DNA of 64,000 nt from Halotia branconii CENA392 (GCF_029953635.1 NZ_CP124543.1:1839455-1903454); one strand, 5' to 3'; numbered from the stretch's first letter, positions 45,698-55,849 are shown. The notes: a model not told the origin generated them from the sequence alone. Numbers and translations are program-made.

Positions 45698-46405
45698 TTA
45701 AACGAGCGTTTTTAACCAAGCATTCCACAATTTCCCAGCTTGAATTTCAAGTTTAGAGGCATAACGTTTTGTATCTAATCTCAGTTGATTGACACTTACA
45801 TCAGGTGTAAAACCAATTTCACAAGCATGACCAATAAACCAACGTTCCAAACCACGAGCAGTTACTTCTGGATGAAACTGTAATGCTAGGCAGTGTTTAC
45901 CCCATGAAAATGCTTGATTTGGGTATTTTGAGGTAGAAGCTAAAAGAGTGGAACCATCTGGCAAGTCGAAAGTGTCGCCATGCCAATGCAATACAAATGT
46001 TTCCTCAGGTGCTAAATAAGCTATAGGACTATATTTACCTGCTTCACTTAAATCTATGGATGCCCAACCAATTTCTTTCCCCTTATTACCTTGGTAAACT
46101 TTTGCACCTAGCGCCCTCGCTATCAGTTGACCGCCTAAGCAAAGTCCTAGAGTTGGCAAATCTAGCTTTAGTCGTGACTCTAAAAAATTGAGTTCGTCTA
46201 ATAAGAAGGGATAGTCAGATTCATCATAGACACCGATTGGCCCTCCTAAGACAATAACAAGATCAGAAGCCACAGAATCAATCTGTGTGATATTGTCGTA
46301 ACCCGCTTCAATATAAGTCACAGCATAGTCATGTTGCATTAGAAGAGGTGCGAGATTTCCTAAATCCTCAAAGGCAATGTGTCGAATGATAGTTGCTGTT
46401 TTCAT
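45698..46405 (-). CDS. Class I glutamine amidotransferase-like protein
   Basis: This 235-residue protein is a single amidotransferase domain. The nucleophile Cys is in GLCLGGQLIARALG, and the His-Glu pair in LQFHPEVTARGLE. VLGGPIGVYDESDYPFLLDE and HWHGDTFDLPDGSTLLA match the GMP-synthase-like stand-alone branch (GuaA-like amidotransferases). It has no synthetase domain, so the acceptor of ammonia is unknown. Starts at the ATG at 46405. Confidence 0.87.
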   Translation of the reverse strand: MKTATIIRHIAFEDLGNLAPLLMQHDYAVTYIEAGYDNITQIDSVASDLVIVLGGPIGVYDESDYPFLLDELNFLESRLKLDLPTLGLCLGGQLIARALGAKVYQGNKGKEIGWASIDLSEAGKYSPIAYLAPEETFVLHWHGDTFDLPDGSTLLASTSKYPNQAFSWGKHCLALQFHPEVTARGLERWFIGHACEIGFTPDVSVNQLRLDTKRYASKLEIQAGKLWNAWLKTLV

Positions 46406-46988
46406 ACATAAATTCTATTGCTTCAACAGTTATCAGTCAAAAGCGACGTTCACTGATTTAATCGGGGTAAAACTGTGATAACTATTCACTATTCACTGAT
46501 TTAAGCCGTAGCTTGAACAAAATAGTGTTTTCTGTGTTTAATGGATAACTAGAAAAAGTCTTCATACTCAAAAAAAACAGCTTATAGGTGTCATAAATTA
46601 CTAACTGTAGATATCACTCTAAGCGTTTTATATCTGTAAAATTAAATACAAAAGATTGAATATTATGCATTAACAATAAACATCAAAATCAAGCTAAAGT
46701 TTCATATCTGCATTTTCCAAAACTGTTGTTCTTAGTCCAAAAATAAATTAAGAGACATACCCTCAATGGTATGAGGATAGAGGTTTATGTCTGTATTGTC
46801 ATTAATTATTGATATTTAAATTTTAACGTGCGATCGCTCTGCTTCCCTTTACTATTAGTTGGAGGGACAATCTGTTTTATAATCTGTAAATGCCCGCATA
46901 TTTATTTTTACTAATTTGTAGCGGTCAACAGCCATGTGTATGAGAAGCTATGCATAGCCTGTAATACACTACCGTTGAGGGATGCACA
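46406..46988. other. Divergent spacer upstream of the sucrose-phosphate synthase gene
   Basis: 583 AT-rich bases hold the promoter of the amidotransferase gene (leftward) and of the synthase gene (rightward). No NtcA-like GTA-N8-TAC box or other named motif was found by eye. 46426-46500 has a GTTATCAG- and ACTATTCACTATTCACTG-type short tandem repeat. GGAGGGACAATCTG (46860-46873) is too far upstream to be the ribosome site. Confidence 0.4.
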
Positions 46989-49190
46989 ATGTCAAATAGC
47001 TCAGGGTTGTATATTCTACTAGTCAGTGTTCACGGCTTAATTAGAGGTAAAAATTTAGAATTAGGACGAGATGCTGACACAGGCGGACAAATAAAATATG
47101 TGTTAGAACTCGCTGAAGCTTTAGCTGCTAACCCACAAGTAGAACGTGTAGATTTGGTAACTCGTTTAGTCAACGATCCCAAAGTTAGCTCTGACTACGC
47201 TCAACCTGTAGAAGTTCTTTGTGACAAAGCGCAAATTATTCGCCTGAATTGTGGACCTCGCCGTTATCTCCGCAAAGAAGTTCTCTGGCCACATTTAGAT
47301 AATTTTGCAGATGAATTACTTAAACACCTACGCCAAGTAGGAAAATTACCCCATATCATTCACAGCCATTATGCCGATGCTGGATATGTGGGTTGTCGGG
47401 TTGCTGGTTGGTTGGGTGTACCACTCGTACACACTGGTCATTCTTTAGGAAGAGTGAAACATCAACGGTTATTAGAACAGGGAACTAAACCAGAAACTAT
47501 TGAAAATAATTTTCATATTAGCACACGAGTAGAAGCTGAAGAAACCACTCTTGCTAGTGCAGCATTAGTCATTGCCAGTACTCATCAAGAAGTAACGCAA
47601 CAGTACGGCATTTACGACCACTATCAACCGCAACGAATGGTTGTAATTCCTCCTGGAGTTGCACTTGAGCGCTTTTATCCAATTCCTGAAAATTGGCAAG
47701 AACCACCAATTTATGACGAATTAAAACGATTTCTTACAGATCCTCAAAAGCCAATTGTCATGGCTTTATCTCGTCCAGAAATGCGTAAAAATGTCAATAC
47801 ACTTGTCAAAGCATACGGACAAGATTCCCAGTTGCGGCATTTGGCAAATTTAGTACTTGTGCTAGGAAACCGAGATGACATCACGACGATGGAATCAGGA
47901 CCACGTCAAGTACTAACAGAAATCTTTCAGTTAATAGACCGCTACGACCTTTACGGGTGTGTTGCCTATCCCAAACATCACAAGGCGGACGATGTTCCTG
48001 AACTATATCGATTGCTAGTAAAAACACAGGGAGTCTTTATTAATCCGGCATTAACTGAGCCGTTTGGTCTGACCTTAATAGAAGCTACGGCTTGCGGCGC
48101 GCCAATTATTGCTACATCTGATGGTGGTCCGCGAGATATTCTGGCGGCTTGCAATAATGGGATGCTAATTGACCCTCTCAATATTCAACAAATCCAGGAT
48201 GCTCTGCGAACGGCGCTCACCGATAGCGAAAAATGGCAACATTGGTCTACCAATGGCTTAAATAGTGTCCGAAAAAATTTTTCGTGGGATAGTCACGTAA
48301 AACACTATCTCGAACAAGTGCAGCAATTGCCACAACGACGAGTTCAATCACTGCTGAGTCCCTTACCTCAAGCACCAGCTAGCCGTCTGCCTGATTGGAA
48401 TGTACCCGAACAAAACCGCTTACTGACCGCAGATCGTTTTCTTGTTTGCGAAATAGACAACACTTTATTAGGCGACCAAGAAGCCTTGCAGAGACTAATT
48501 GAACGACTACGTACTGAAGGCGATACAATTGGGGTAGGAATTGCTACTGGACGAAACTTAGACAGTTCGCTACAGATGCTAGAAGAGTGGCGATTTCCAA
48601 TGCCAGACTTGCTAATTGTATCAGCAGGTAGCGAAATTTATTATGGGCCTCAAGTAGTTACAGATACGAACTGGCAAAGACACATTGGCTATCGTTGGCA
48701 AGTTGACGAGGTTCGTCAAGCTATGCAAGAACTGCCAGGAGTAATGCTGCAACCTCCAGAAGTTCAAAGTAAGTTCAAAGTCAGCTACTTTATCGATGAA
48801 GAGAAATCTATGAGTTTCAAGGAGATTATGCGTCATCTGCGACGGCGACGGCTCCATGTCAAAGGAATTTATAGCCATAATATGTATCTTGACTTATTAC
48901 CAATTCGGGCTTCTAAAGGTGATGCCATTCGTTATTGTGCCTTGAAGTGGGGACTACCAATCAAAAGATTTTTAGTGGCAGGTGCATCAGGTAATGATGA
49001 ATCAATGTTAGCTGGAAATACGCTAGCTGTGGTTGTGGGCAATTACAGTAAAGAAATTGAAAAGTTGCGTAGCTATCCACAAGTTTACTTTTCCCAAGGG
49101 CAGTATGCTTGGGGAATTTTGGAAGCACTTGATCGCTATGACTTTTTTGGTAATTTATATGCGACAGAACCAGAAATGATCGCAGTGTAA
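46989..49190 (+). CDS. sps: Sucrose-phosphate synthase with C-terminal phosphatase-like domain
   Basis: This 733-residue protein has a GT4 domain (1-460; SVHGLIRGKNLELGRDADTG, LGVPLVHTGHSLGRVKHQRL, ALSRPEMRKNVNTLVKAYG, NPALTEPFGLTLIEATACG), making sucrose-6-phosphate from UDP-glucose and fructose-6-phosphate, and a HAD domain (480-733). In the HAD domain the nucleophile Asp of D-x-D-x-T is Glu488 (EIDNTLLG), and the first Asp of the G-D-S-G-N-D motif is Ala666 (GASGND). The phosphatase-like domain is therefore probably inactive and regulatory, as in Synechocystis. The start is ATG at 46989 with TTGAGGG upstream. Confidence 0.9.
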   Translation: MSNSSGLYILLVSVHGLIRGKNLELGRDADTGGQIKYVLELAEALAANPQVERVDLVTRLVNDPKVSSDYAQPVEVLCDKAQIIRLNCGPRRYLRKEVLWPHLDNFADELLKHLRQVGKLPHIIHSHYADAGYVGCRVAGWLGVPLVHTGHSLGRVKHQRLLEQGTKPETIENNFHISTRVEAEETTLASAALVIASTHQEVTQQYGIYDHYQPQRMVVIPPGVALERFYPIPENWQEPPIYDELKRFLTDPQKPIVMALSRPEMRKNVNTLVKAYGQDSQLRHLANLVLVLGNRDDITTMESGPRQVLTEIFQLIDRYDLYGCVAYPKHHKADDVPELYRLLVKTQGVFINPALTEPFGLTLIEATACGAPIIATSDGGPRDILAACNNGMLIDPLNIQQIQDALRTALTDSEKWQHWSTNGLNSVRKNFSWDSHVKHYLEQVQQLPQRRVQSLLSPLPQAPASRLPDWNVPEQNRLLTADRFLVCEIDNTLLGDQEALQRLIERLRTEGDTIGVGIATGRNLDSSLQMLEEWRFPMPDLLIVSAGSEIYYGPQVVTDTNWQRHIGYRWQVDEVRQAMQELPGVMLQPPEVQSKFKVSYFIDEEKSMSFKEIMRHLRRRRLHVKGIYSHNMYLDLLPIRASKGDAIRYCALKWGLPIKRFLVAGASGNDESMLAGNTLAVVVGNYSKEIEKLRSYPQVYFSQGQYAWGILEALDRYDFFGNLYATEPEMIAV

Positions 49191-49282
49191 ACTCACGTTA
49201 AATATTGATATCATATTCCAGCGATCGCCTTTTTTCCTTTAAGAATTGGATCAGGCGATCGTTCAATCGATAATATTTGCAC

Positions 49283-49474
49283 ATGAACTTACGCTTTGAC
49301 AATATGACTGTAAAAATCCCAACAGAAACAGATAAATTACATTCAAACAATAATATAAATATCCATCAAGAAACTGAAACCGAAACCGAAAAAATTCTAT
49401 GTTCTCATTGTCAGCGCACAGCTACGAACGGTATCAAATGTAAAGGCATTTGTGTAGCTGACAATGACTATTAA
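49283..49474 (+). CDS. Small CxxC protein, conserved-looking
   Basis: 63 residues from the ATG at 49283; a later ATG at 49307 is also possible. The first half is polar and repetitive (ETETETEK), and the C-terminus has LCSHCQRTATNGIKCKGICV followed by ADNDY, four Cys in a CxxC..CxxxC layout, probably a zinc or redox site. Similar short cyanobacterial proteins exist in my recollection, but I cannot name a function. It is 92 bases downstream of sps on the same strand. Confidence 0.55.
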   Translation: MNLRFDNMTVKIPTETDKLHSNNNINIHQETETETEKILCSHCQRTATNGIKCKGICVADNDY

Positions 49475-49481
49475 TCTTTTT

Positions 49482-49513
49482 GTGGTCAGTTGTCAGTTGT
49501 CAGTTGTCAGTGG
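49482..49513. repeat. Heptanucleotide tandem repeat TTGTCAG (STRR-like)
   Basis: Four consecutive 7-base units GTCAGTT make a short tandemly repeated repetitive element, as known from heterocystous cyanobacteria. Similar heptamer runs occur at 2648-2706, 56280-56300 and 56618-56650. The 49514-49698 remainder is a GCTACGCTCA-type palindromic repeat. No gene is present. Confidence 0.75.
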
Positions 49514-49554
49514 TGTTTTTTGTGTTTGTCACTCTGCTCCCCTGCTCCTTGATC

Positions 49555-49695
49555 ACTGAGCGACTTGTACTGAGTTTAGCCTGAGCGTTGATTGCTGAGT
49601 TTCGACTTCGCTCAACTGCCGCGCAGTCGAAGCAAGCCGTTGGCGCAGCCTCTCGTAGAGAAGGGCGTAGTCGAAGTAAGTCGAAGTGCTGCCCT
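49555..49695. repeat. Palindromic intergenic repeat between sps and tamB
   Basis: It contains GAGCGACTTGTACTGAGTTT, GAGTTTCGACTTCGCTCAAC and GCGTAGTCGAAGTAAGTCGA, nested inverted repeats of the same family as 20007-20072, 37030-37143, 55680-55735 and 56340-56460. It ends within a few bases of the tamB stop codon. Confidence 0.7.
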
Positions 49696-49698
49696 TTT

Positions 49699-52600
49699 TC
49701 AAAAGCGTGTTTGATACTCTACTACTGCACGACTATCGTCTTCTAAATTTGTAGAAGCACGCACCCGAACTTGATTATTAATGCGGTAATTAATCCCCCA
49801 TTGAAAGGGATCATCTGCTGTTAAAATTTTGATGCTAGAAACAGAAACTTTAGGAGACAGATCAACTCCTGCTTCTGCTGCCAATTCTAAAGTTGAATTA
49901 TTTCTACCTGCTTCGGGATTATCAGAAATGACAGTAGGAAATATCCGAAATTCACTTAAACCGAAAGCACTACCAATTTGGTTAAAAGCCGATTGAAAGT
50001 TATTAAATACAGCTGAACCTGCGATATTAATTAAACCTAAAGTGCTATCACCACGTCCTTCTGTATCGACAAAACCACCACCTAATAAAGCAACAATTTC
50101 CGTTTGACTGCGTGAAGGACTGCTTGTAAGTTCTAGATTTTCGTTTAATTTACTAGCAGGCCCTTTTACAGTGGCTTCAACTCGGACGCTTTCTAAGGCT
50201 CCTAAACCAGTAGTAGTTGACCTGTTAATATCAGTATTTTGAACTACATCCACAACTTTAGCAAACAGTTCAACATCTAAAATGGGGTCGCGGGGTTGAT
50301 TAGATCTAAAAGTTGCCGTGTTTTTGTTATTGGCGAGTTTAAATTGGGTAGTAAATAAATTCACTCCACCTTGTTTAAGTCGGATAGTACCATCTGGTAT
50401 GGGATCAGCAAAAGAACCATTGACTGTAAGGTTGCCAGTTGCTTGGAAACTCAGAATCGGTGGACGAGTGACTTCGACATTTTTACCCAACTCTATTTCT
50501 AAATCATTAAATCTAGCGATCGCATTGTTGTTTTCAGTTTTATCTTGTTTATTGGCCTTTGTGGGTGCTACGTTGAGATTGCGATCGCTAGTTGTGGAAG
50601 AATTGGTAGATTCTGCTAACAATACCTGACCGTTAAATAAATTTACCTTACCGCCAACTAAAGGGTTGAGAGCAGAACCAGTAATCTGCAAATTACCACT
50701 AGCGCCTCCTTGGTAAAGTCCCTTCAGATTCAAGGCTAACTGTTCGGCGTTTACAGTCAAAGGATTTTCGATATTTATTTGCCCATTGTTAAATATGGGA
50801 ATTGCTCCAGCAGCTTCTACCTTACCTTGACTAAATTTACCCTGGAGACTTTCTACAAATATGCGGTCAAAATTAAAATTAACTTGACCTGTGACATCTG
50901 TCAGCTTTCCTGGCAGAGCTTGAGCTGAAAAAGTGGCATTATTAATAGTTGCAATTCCAATTACCTCTGGCTGTTGTCTTGTCCCACGCACCTTGAGATC
51001 TACTGCTCCTTCACCATTTTCAAATGCCACTTGATTAGTAAACAAATTTAACAGTGCTAATCCTTCATCTTTAACGTTGACATCCAAATTGATTTGATTA
51101 CTTTGGGGCGCTACCGCCGCAAAGGGCAATTGGTAAGGTATACTGCCTGTAATATTTACAGGTTCCGGCCCAGCAACTGAGACGTTACTGCCAAAGTTCA
51201 AGCGTCCATCGGTATAACTAAAACTGGCGGTAGCTGACTCTATCGGCTTTTGGTTGAGTGTTCCTTCTCTAATTTGCAGTTCTCCTTTAGCTTGGGGATT
51301 AGCAATACTACCTGCTAAAGCTGCTGTAGCGTTGAGATTACCCGTTATTCCCACTGGTAGTTTGACAAAATTATTCAATATCTCGATGGGGAAATTTCTC
51401 ACCCGCAACTGACCAGATTGCTCATCACCGCCAATATTACCTGCAAAAGCCAAGATGCCATCTTCAGACACCACCCGCAAAGGTCGTAACTGCAAAACGC
51501 CCTTTTCAAAACTACCTTCAGCAATAATTTTTTTGGCAGTATAAAAACGACTGGGTTCATCTTCTCTACCCCAGACAAAGTTTTGACCTTTCAAATCAAA
51601 TTGCACTGATAAACCGTTAGCTGTAGCTGTATTTACAGCTACTTCTCCGTTAAAAGTGCCTTGTAAGTCTGCTAAATTTGGTATGGGATTGGCATCAATT
51701 TGTTGTTGTTCTTGTTGGGCTACTAAAGCTTCAACTTCATAAAAGCGCTGGAGTTGAGTTAATAATGGCTGATTTGGTAAACCTCGGTCATCGGTGGTGA
51801 GGTCTGCTGCTGTGCCATAAGTAGGCTCGGCTGCACCGCGTTGGAAATCTTGTAATTCAAATATCTGTGCAACCGTTAAAACATCTTGGATATTACCTTG
51901 GGTGACGTTCAACTTACCTTGTAACTCTGGCCTTTGGGGAGTTTGACTAAAATTGCCAGCAAAGGCATAGATACTGTTACCTTTGACGAATTGACTACTA
52001 GAGAGTATGGCTTTACCATTTTCATAACGAAACTGAGCCGCTAAACGATCGCCTCGAATACGACCAAATCTCGGATCAGCGATCGCTACATTTCCACTAG
52101 CTGCCAATGTCTGCTGATTAATCTGCAAATTTCCAGTTAATAAGCCAGCTATCTTACCACCACCCAAACGCAGATTTGGCGGTGGAGTCAAATTCAAGAC
52201 TTGCAAAGGCAAGTTTTCTAGTTGCAGTGCTAATTCATTGCCTTGGACTTTACCTGTGGCTGAGGCTTGTTGCCAACGCACTAAAAAAGATTCAGGACGA
52301 TTATTAGCATCTAAACTTAGAGCAATGCGATCTCTATTACCTGTCAAGTTCAAATTTAAACCTTGTCCCGACGTTGATTGAACATTTCCAGTTAATAAAG
52401 ATTCAAAAGCCAAACCTTGTACTACCAAATCTTGTAACTTAACTTGTCCGTTGACATTCGGTAAAGGTAACTTACCAGTCACTTGACCATCAAAATCAAC
52501 TTTTCCTGCCAAAGCTACCTGATTAGGAAGATTGATTGGTAGCTGTTTGAGGTCGTAATTTTGAGCTTGGACGTTGAGATTTAATTGAGTAATCTCTGGT

Positions 52601-55398
52601 AAACCCGCTTGCTTGGCATTGGCTAATATTTCCCCACTAACACTTAAACCAGGAGCATTAGCTTGATTAATAGTTAGTTTCTCACCATTCCAGGCGATCG
52701 CCGCGCTTAAAGGTCGCTCAATCCCCGCCAAACCTTGAGATAACTGTACCTGACCCGCAGCCCGCACATCAGCTAATTGGGCAGATCCTAAAGTGCCAGT
52801 CACTTGCAACTGGCCACCCAATTCACCCCGCAACTGCTGATTAAATTGATTTAATCCCACACCACTAGCAGCAACTATAGCCTGATAGCGACCATTAGCT
52901 AATTGAATATTAGATGCTGCGATCGTCCCTCCGGCAACATTTACCCGTGCTTGACCATCAGCTTGGATCGCTTGCGGTTGAAAAGATTCAACTGACCCAG
53001 TGACATTAAACTGACCATTTAACCTGCCCTGAAACTGTGGTGGTACAGTTGCCAACTGCTGCAAACGTACATTATTCGCTTGGACTTGTGCTTGATAGCG
53101 ACCATTGGCTAATTGGATATTTTTAGCTGTAATGTTACCACCTGCAACATTCACCCGTGCTTGACCATCAACTTGAATCGCTTGCGGTTGAAAAGATTCA
53201 ACTGACCCAGTGACATTAAACTGACCATTTAACCTGCCCTGAAACTGTGGTGGTACAGTTGCCAACTGCTGTACAGCAACATTATTGGCTTGGAGTTTTG
53301 CTTGATATGCACCATTAGCTAATTGAATATTTTTAGCTGTGACTGTGCCGTCTGCAACCTCAAGTTGTGCTTGACCAGTACCGCGTAGAGTTTTTAAACT
53401 AAAATTCTCTCTGTTGCCTGCTATTTGAAACGTACCCGCCAATGGGTTGTTTAAAGCTGGGGAAGCATTTTTCAATATGCGTCCCAAGCGTACACCATTA
53501 GCTTTTAATTGGGCGGAAAAACCTTCATCTTGTAGTTGCACTTGAGAAATGGCAATTCTTCCACCAGCAATTTGCACACCTGCCCCATCACTGCGGATAG
53601 TAGCAATTTGAAATGGTGCGGTTGTACCTGAAAGAAGCAGGCGACCATCAAATTCTGCCCCCGCTAAAGAGAGATTTTGTAGTTGGTTTTGATCTACAAA
53701 ACGCTGCAATTGAATATTAGAAGTATTGGCGACAGCTTGCCAACGCTCATTAGCATAACTACCATAAGCCCGCACCACCCCACCACCGACATTAAGAGCC
53801 ACATTGCGAAAAGAGACAGTGCGATCTGAATTAACCACAACTTCACCAGTACCGGGATAGGTAGCTGCTGGGGCTTGCCATTTGACTGTAGTTTTAACGT
53901 CGGCGGGAGCGCCAGTTACTTGGGCTGTAGCAGAAAGAGTACCGATTTGAAAGTCAGGCTTAATATCATATACTTGAGCGATCGCTTCACCAGGAACATT
54001 CTTTGCGGCAAAATTTAAGTTAATTTCAGGGTTATCCCCCACTTCAATTGTTCCAGTCCCGGTAATATCTCCACCAATTGCGGCTTGACCTTGAATATTT
54101 CTCAAGGTGATTAAAGAATCACTGGTAACAAATTTAAATTGACTACTAATACTTTTAAAATTAACTTTGTCTATTTGGGCAGATTTGATCGTGGCAACTG
54201 TGCCTGAGAGAATAGGCTTAGTAGTTGGGCCAATTAGCTGTAAATCAGCTGTTAATTGCCCAGAGACAGGCACAGGTAGTTTCAATTTTAAAGTTTCTTG
54301 AGCATTTGCCACACTCATCTCATTGACACGCCCTGCCAATTTAAAACCTGCTTGAGTGTCGATGATTCCCGTAGCCACTAAGGGAATTTTGCCATAACTA
54401 GTAGTGGCCTTATCTAGCTGGATTTCCGTTCCTTGGAAGCGGAGATTGCCTTGGCTATTAAGGAATGGTTGTGGTAAACGGGGAACTTGAATTGTTACCC
54501 CTTTGAGGTCAGCGTTACCGAACAATAAAGGTGGCTGCTCTTGTGTCAATTTAATTCGCAAGTCACCATCAACTCGACCCGTTTGCAAATTTAGAGGCAA
54601 CTTGACAAGGCGAGTAACATTACTAGCTAAAAAGTTTTGTGCTTTTAAATGCAAGTTACCTACCAGTGCCTTAGAAAGTGTCTCTCCCTGAATTGCAACA
54701 TTACCACCATCATCTGCTTGACCTACCGCTTCAAAATTAATCAACTGATTGTTTTTCAGCAATTGAGCAGTACCACCAAGTTGCGAAAATCCCACAGGAG
54801 GTAAGGAAGATTTTACTTCCCCTGCTCCTGTGCTTTGGTTGTTGAGCGTAGTCGAAACACTGCTCCCTGCCCTCTTTTGGGGTAATAATGCCAGCTTGCC
54901 ATTACGGAAGTGTATTTTGTCTAACTCAGTTTTAATCACCCCGCCTTTACCTGACGGCGTTATGCTAATAGTGATCCAGCGCCCTTGCTCATCCTGCTCA
55001 ATATAAATGTCTGGGTTAACTAAAGTTACATCTAGCTTTAACTCACGATTAAAAATTAACTGCAATGGGTCAAAAACTACTTCTACAGCATCGACCACAG
55101 CTCTATCTGGGTCTGTGGATGTTGCGGGAATGCTGGAAGCGCCAAAGCGCACTCCTGTTAGAGAAAAATTTGTAACTTTTCCTAGGTTTACCGGACGGTT
55201 GAGTGTAGTTGTCAAACTTTGTTGCGCCAATGGCGTTAAATCTTTTTGTACAAAAGTCCACAGTCGCCAAACACCACCAACAATTCCAACTAGTAAAAAT
55301 CCGCCCAAGGCAATACCACCACGACTCAACACCAGTAACCGCAGACGCTTACAGACGGGAGATTTAGAATGAGGCTCTAGATTAGAAGAGTTAGTCAT
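49699..55398 (-). CDS. tamB: TamB/AsmA-like lipid-transfer protein (translocation and assembly module)
   Basis: This 1899-residue protein has a single N-terminal membrane helix (about 28-50, GGIALGGFLLVGIVGGVWRL), then an extended repetitive beta structure and a C-terminal DUF490 domain (about 1500-1899, ending INNQVRVRASTNLEDDSRAV and VEYQTRF). Family members form a groove carrying lipids across the envelope and, in chloroplasts, the related Tic236 bridges outer and inner envelopes. About 698-900 hold three near-identical 70-residue repeats (ITAKNIQLANGRYQA-type). A Ser/Thr/Asn-rich stretch (about 176-200) is encoded by a dispersed repeat. ATG at 55398. Confidence 0.92.
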   Translation of the reverse strand: MTNSSNLEPHSKSPVCKRLRLLVLSRGGIALGGFLLVGIVGGVWRLWTFVQKDLTPLAQQSLTTTLNRPVNLGKVTNFSLTGVRFGASSIPATSTDPDRAVVDAVEVVFDPLQLIFNRELKLDVTLVNPDIYIEQDEQGRWITISITPSGKGGVIKTELDKIHFRNGKLALLPQKRAGSSVSTTLNNQSTGAGEVKSSLPPVGFSQLGGTAQLLKNNQLINFEAVGQADDGGNVAIQGETLSKALVGNLHLKAQNFLASNVTRLVKLPLNLQTGRVDGDLRIKLTQEQPPLLFGNADLKGVTIQVPRLPQPFLNSQGNLRFQGTEIQLDKATTSYGKIPLVATGIIDTQAGFKLAGRVNEMSVANAQETLKLKLPVPVSGQLTADLQLIGPTTKPILSGTVATIKSAQIDKVNFKSISSQFKFVTSDSLITLRNIQGQAAIGGDITGTGTIEVGDNPEINLNFAAKNVPGEAIAQVYDIKPDFQIGTLSATAQVTGAPADVKTTVKWQAPAATYPGTGEVVVNSDRTVSFRNVALNVGGGVVRAYGSYANERWQAVANTSNIQLQRFVDQNQLQNLSLAGAEFDGRLLLSGTTAPFQIATIRSDGAGVQIAGGRIAISQVQLQDEGFSAQLKANGVRLGRILKNASPALNNPLAGTFQIAGNRENFSLKTLRGTGQAQLEVADGTVTAKNIQLANGAYQAKLQANNVAVQQLATVPPQFQGRLNGQFNVTGSVESFQPQAIQVDGQARVNVAGGNITAKNIQLANGRYQAQVQANNVRLQQLATVPPQFQGRLNGQFNVTGSVESFQPQAIQADGQARVNVAGGTIAASNIQLANGRYQAIVAASGVGLNQFNQQLRGELGGQLQVTGTLGSAQLADVRAAGQVQLSQGLAGIERPLSAAIAWNGEKLTINQANAPGLSVSGEILANAKQAGLPEITQLNLNVQAQNYDLKQLPINLPNQVALAGKVDFDGQVTGKLPLPNVNGQVKLQDLVVQGLAFESLLTGNVQSTSGQGLNLNLTGNRDRIALSLDANNRPESFLVRWQQASATGKVQGNELALQLENLPLQVLNLTPPPNLRLGGGKIAGLLTGNLQINQQTLAASGNVAIADPRFGRIRGDRLAAQFRYENGKAILSSSQFVKGNSIYAFAGNFSQTPQRPELQGKLNVTQGNIQDVLTVAQIFELQDFQRGAAEPTYGTAADLTTDDRGLPNQPLLTQLQRFYEVEALVAQQEQQQIDANPIPNLADLQGTFNGEVAVNTATANGLSVQFDLKGQNFVWGREDEPSRFYTAKKIIAEGSFEKGVLQLRPLRVVSEDGILAFAGNIGGDEQSGQLRVRNFPIEILNNFVKLPVGITGNLNATAALAGSIANPQAKGELQIREGTLNQKPIESATASFSYTDGRLNFGSNVSVAGPEPVNITGSIPYQLPFAAVAPQSNQINLDVNVKDEGLALLNLFTNQVAFENGEGAVDLKVRGTRQQPEVIGIATINNATFSAQALPGKLTDVTGQVNFNFDRIFVESLQGKFSQGKVEAAGAIPIFNNGQINIENPLTVNAEQLALNLKGLYQGGASGNLQITGSALNPLVGGKVNLFNGQVLLAESTNSSTTSDRNLNVAPTKANKQDKTENNNAIARFNDLEIELGKNVEVTRPPILSFQATGNLTVNGSFADPIPDGTIRLKQGGVNLFTTQFKLANNKNTATFRSNQPRDPILDVELFAKVVDVVQNTDINRSTTTGLGALESVRVEATVKGPASKLNENLELTSSPSRSQTEIVALLGGGFVDTEGRGDSTLGLINIAGSAVFNNFQSAFNQIGSAFGLSEFRIFPTVISDNPEAGRNNSTLELAAEAGVDLSPKVSVSSIKILTADDPFQWGINYRINNQVRVRASTNLEDDSRAVVEYQTRF
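52870..53430 (-). repeat. Three tandem 210-bp repeats inside tamB
   Basis: The sequence AAAAGATTCAACTGACCCAG recurs at 52981 and 53191, a 210-base (70-codon) step, and neighbouring blocks repeat ATTTAACCTGCCCTGAAACTG and GCCAACTGCTG. The units encode almost identical strands of the groove, so this length polymorphism is likely recent and could change the reach of the protein. Confidence 0.8.
54835..54870 (-). repeat. Dispersed palindromic repeat captured in the tamB reading frame
   Basis: GTTGAGCGTAGTCGAAAC at 54841-54858 is identical to 20028-20045 and, inverted, to about 56389-56406. Here it is translated in frame as part of SSVSTTLNNQSTGAGEV. The adjacent CCCTGCTCCTGTGC is also repeat-like. 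Confidence 0.75.
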
Positions 55399-55849
55399 AG
55401 GGAGGGTTCACTTTTACTTGCTGGATGTAGCTGGCACACTACTGGCACTAATTAGCACATGTATTCATAATGTTAATTCCAGCATACAAACCAATTTAAG
55501 ATTTTGGATGAATTAGGTGTCTGTTGAAATAGTGTCCCTGTGTGTGATTTCTCACCTCCCAGTCTAAAAAAGCAATATAAAAGCCTAAAATCCATATAAA
55601 ACCTCAAATCCGGTTATTAAATTTGATCAAAAGTTAGGAAACAAAAGCCACAGAAAACTTCTCCTCTCCCAGCCCCTGGTCACTGAGCGACTTGTACTGA
55701 GCGTAGTCGAAGTAAGCCGAAGTGCTGCCCCTCTGCCTTTTCCCTGGCGCAGTTAGAAAAATTTGAATAAAGTGAGAATTGTTGCTATGACTTTCCTTGG
55801 TGCATAACCTAGAACTTTAATATGAATAGACCTCAGAACATAAGGACAG
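55399..55849. other. Spacer with palindromic repeat
   Basis: 451 bases divide tamB (leftward) from the DUF3110-type gene (rightward). 55680-55735 is a GAGCGACTTGTACTGAGCGTAGTCGAAG-type repeat. TAAGGACAG (55841-55849) is the ribosome site for the next gene. No gene is seen. Confidence 0.55.

Noticed and set aside
49700-55390. Several frames opposite tamB
   Set aside because: Shadows of a very long, repetitive gene.
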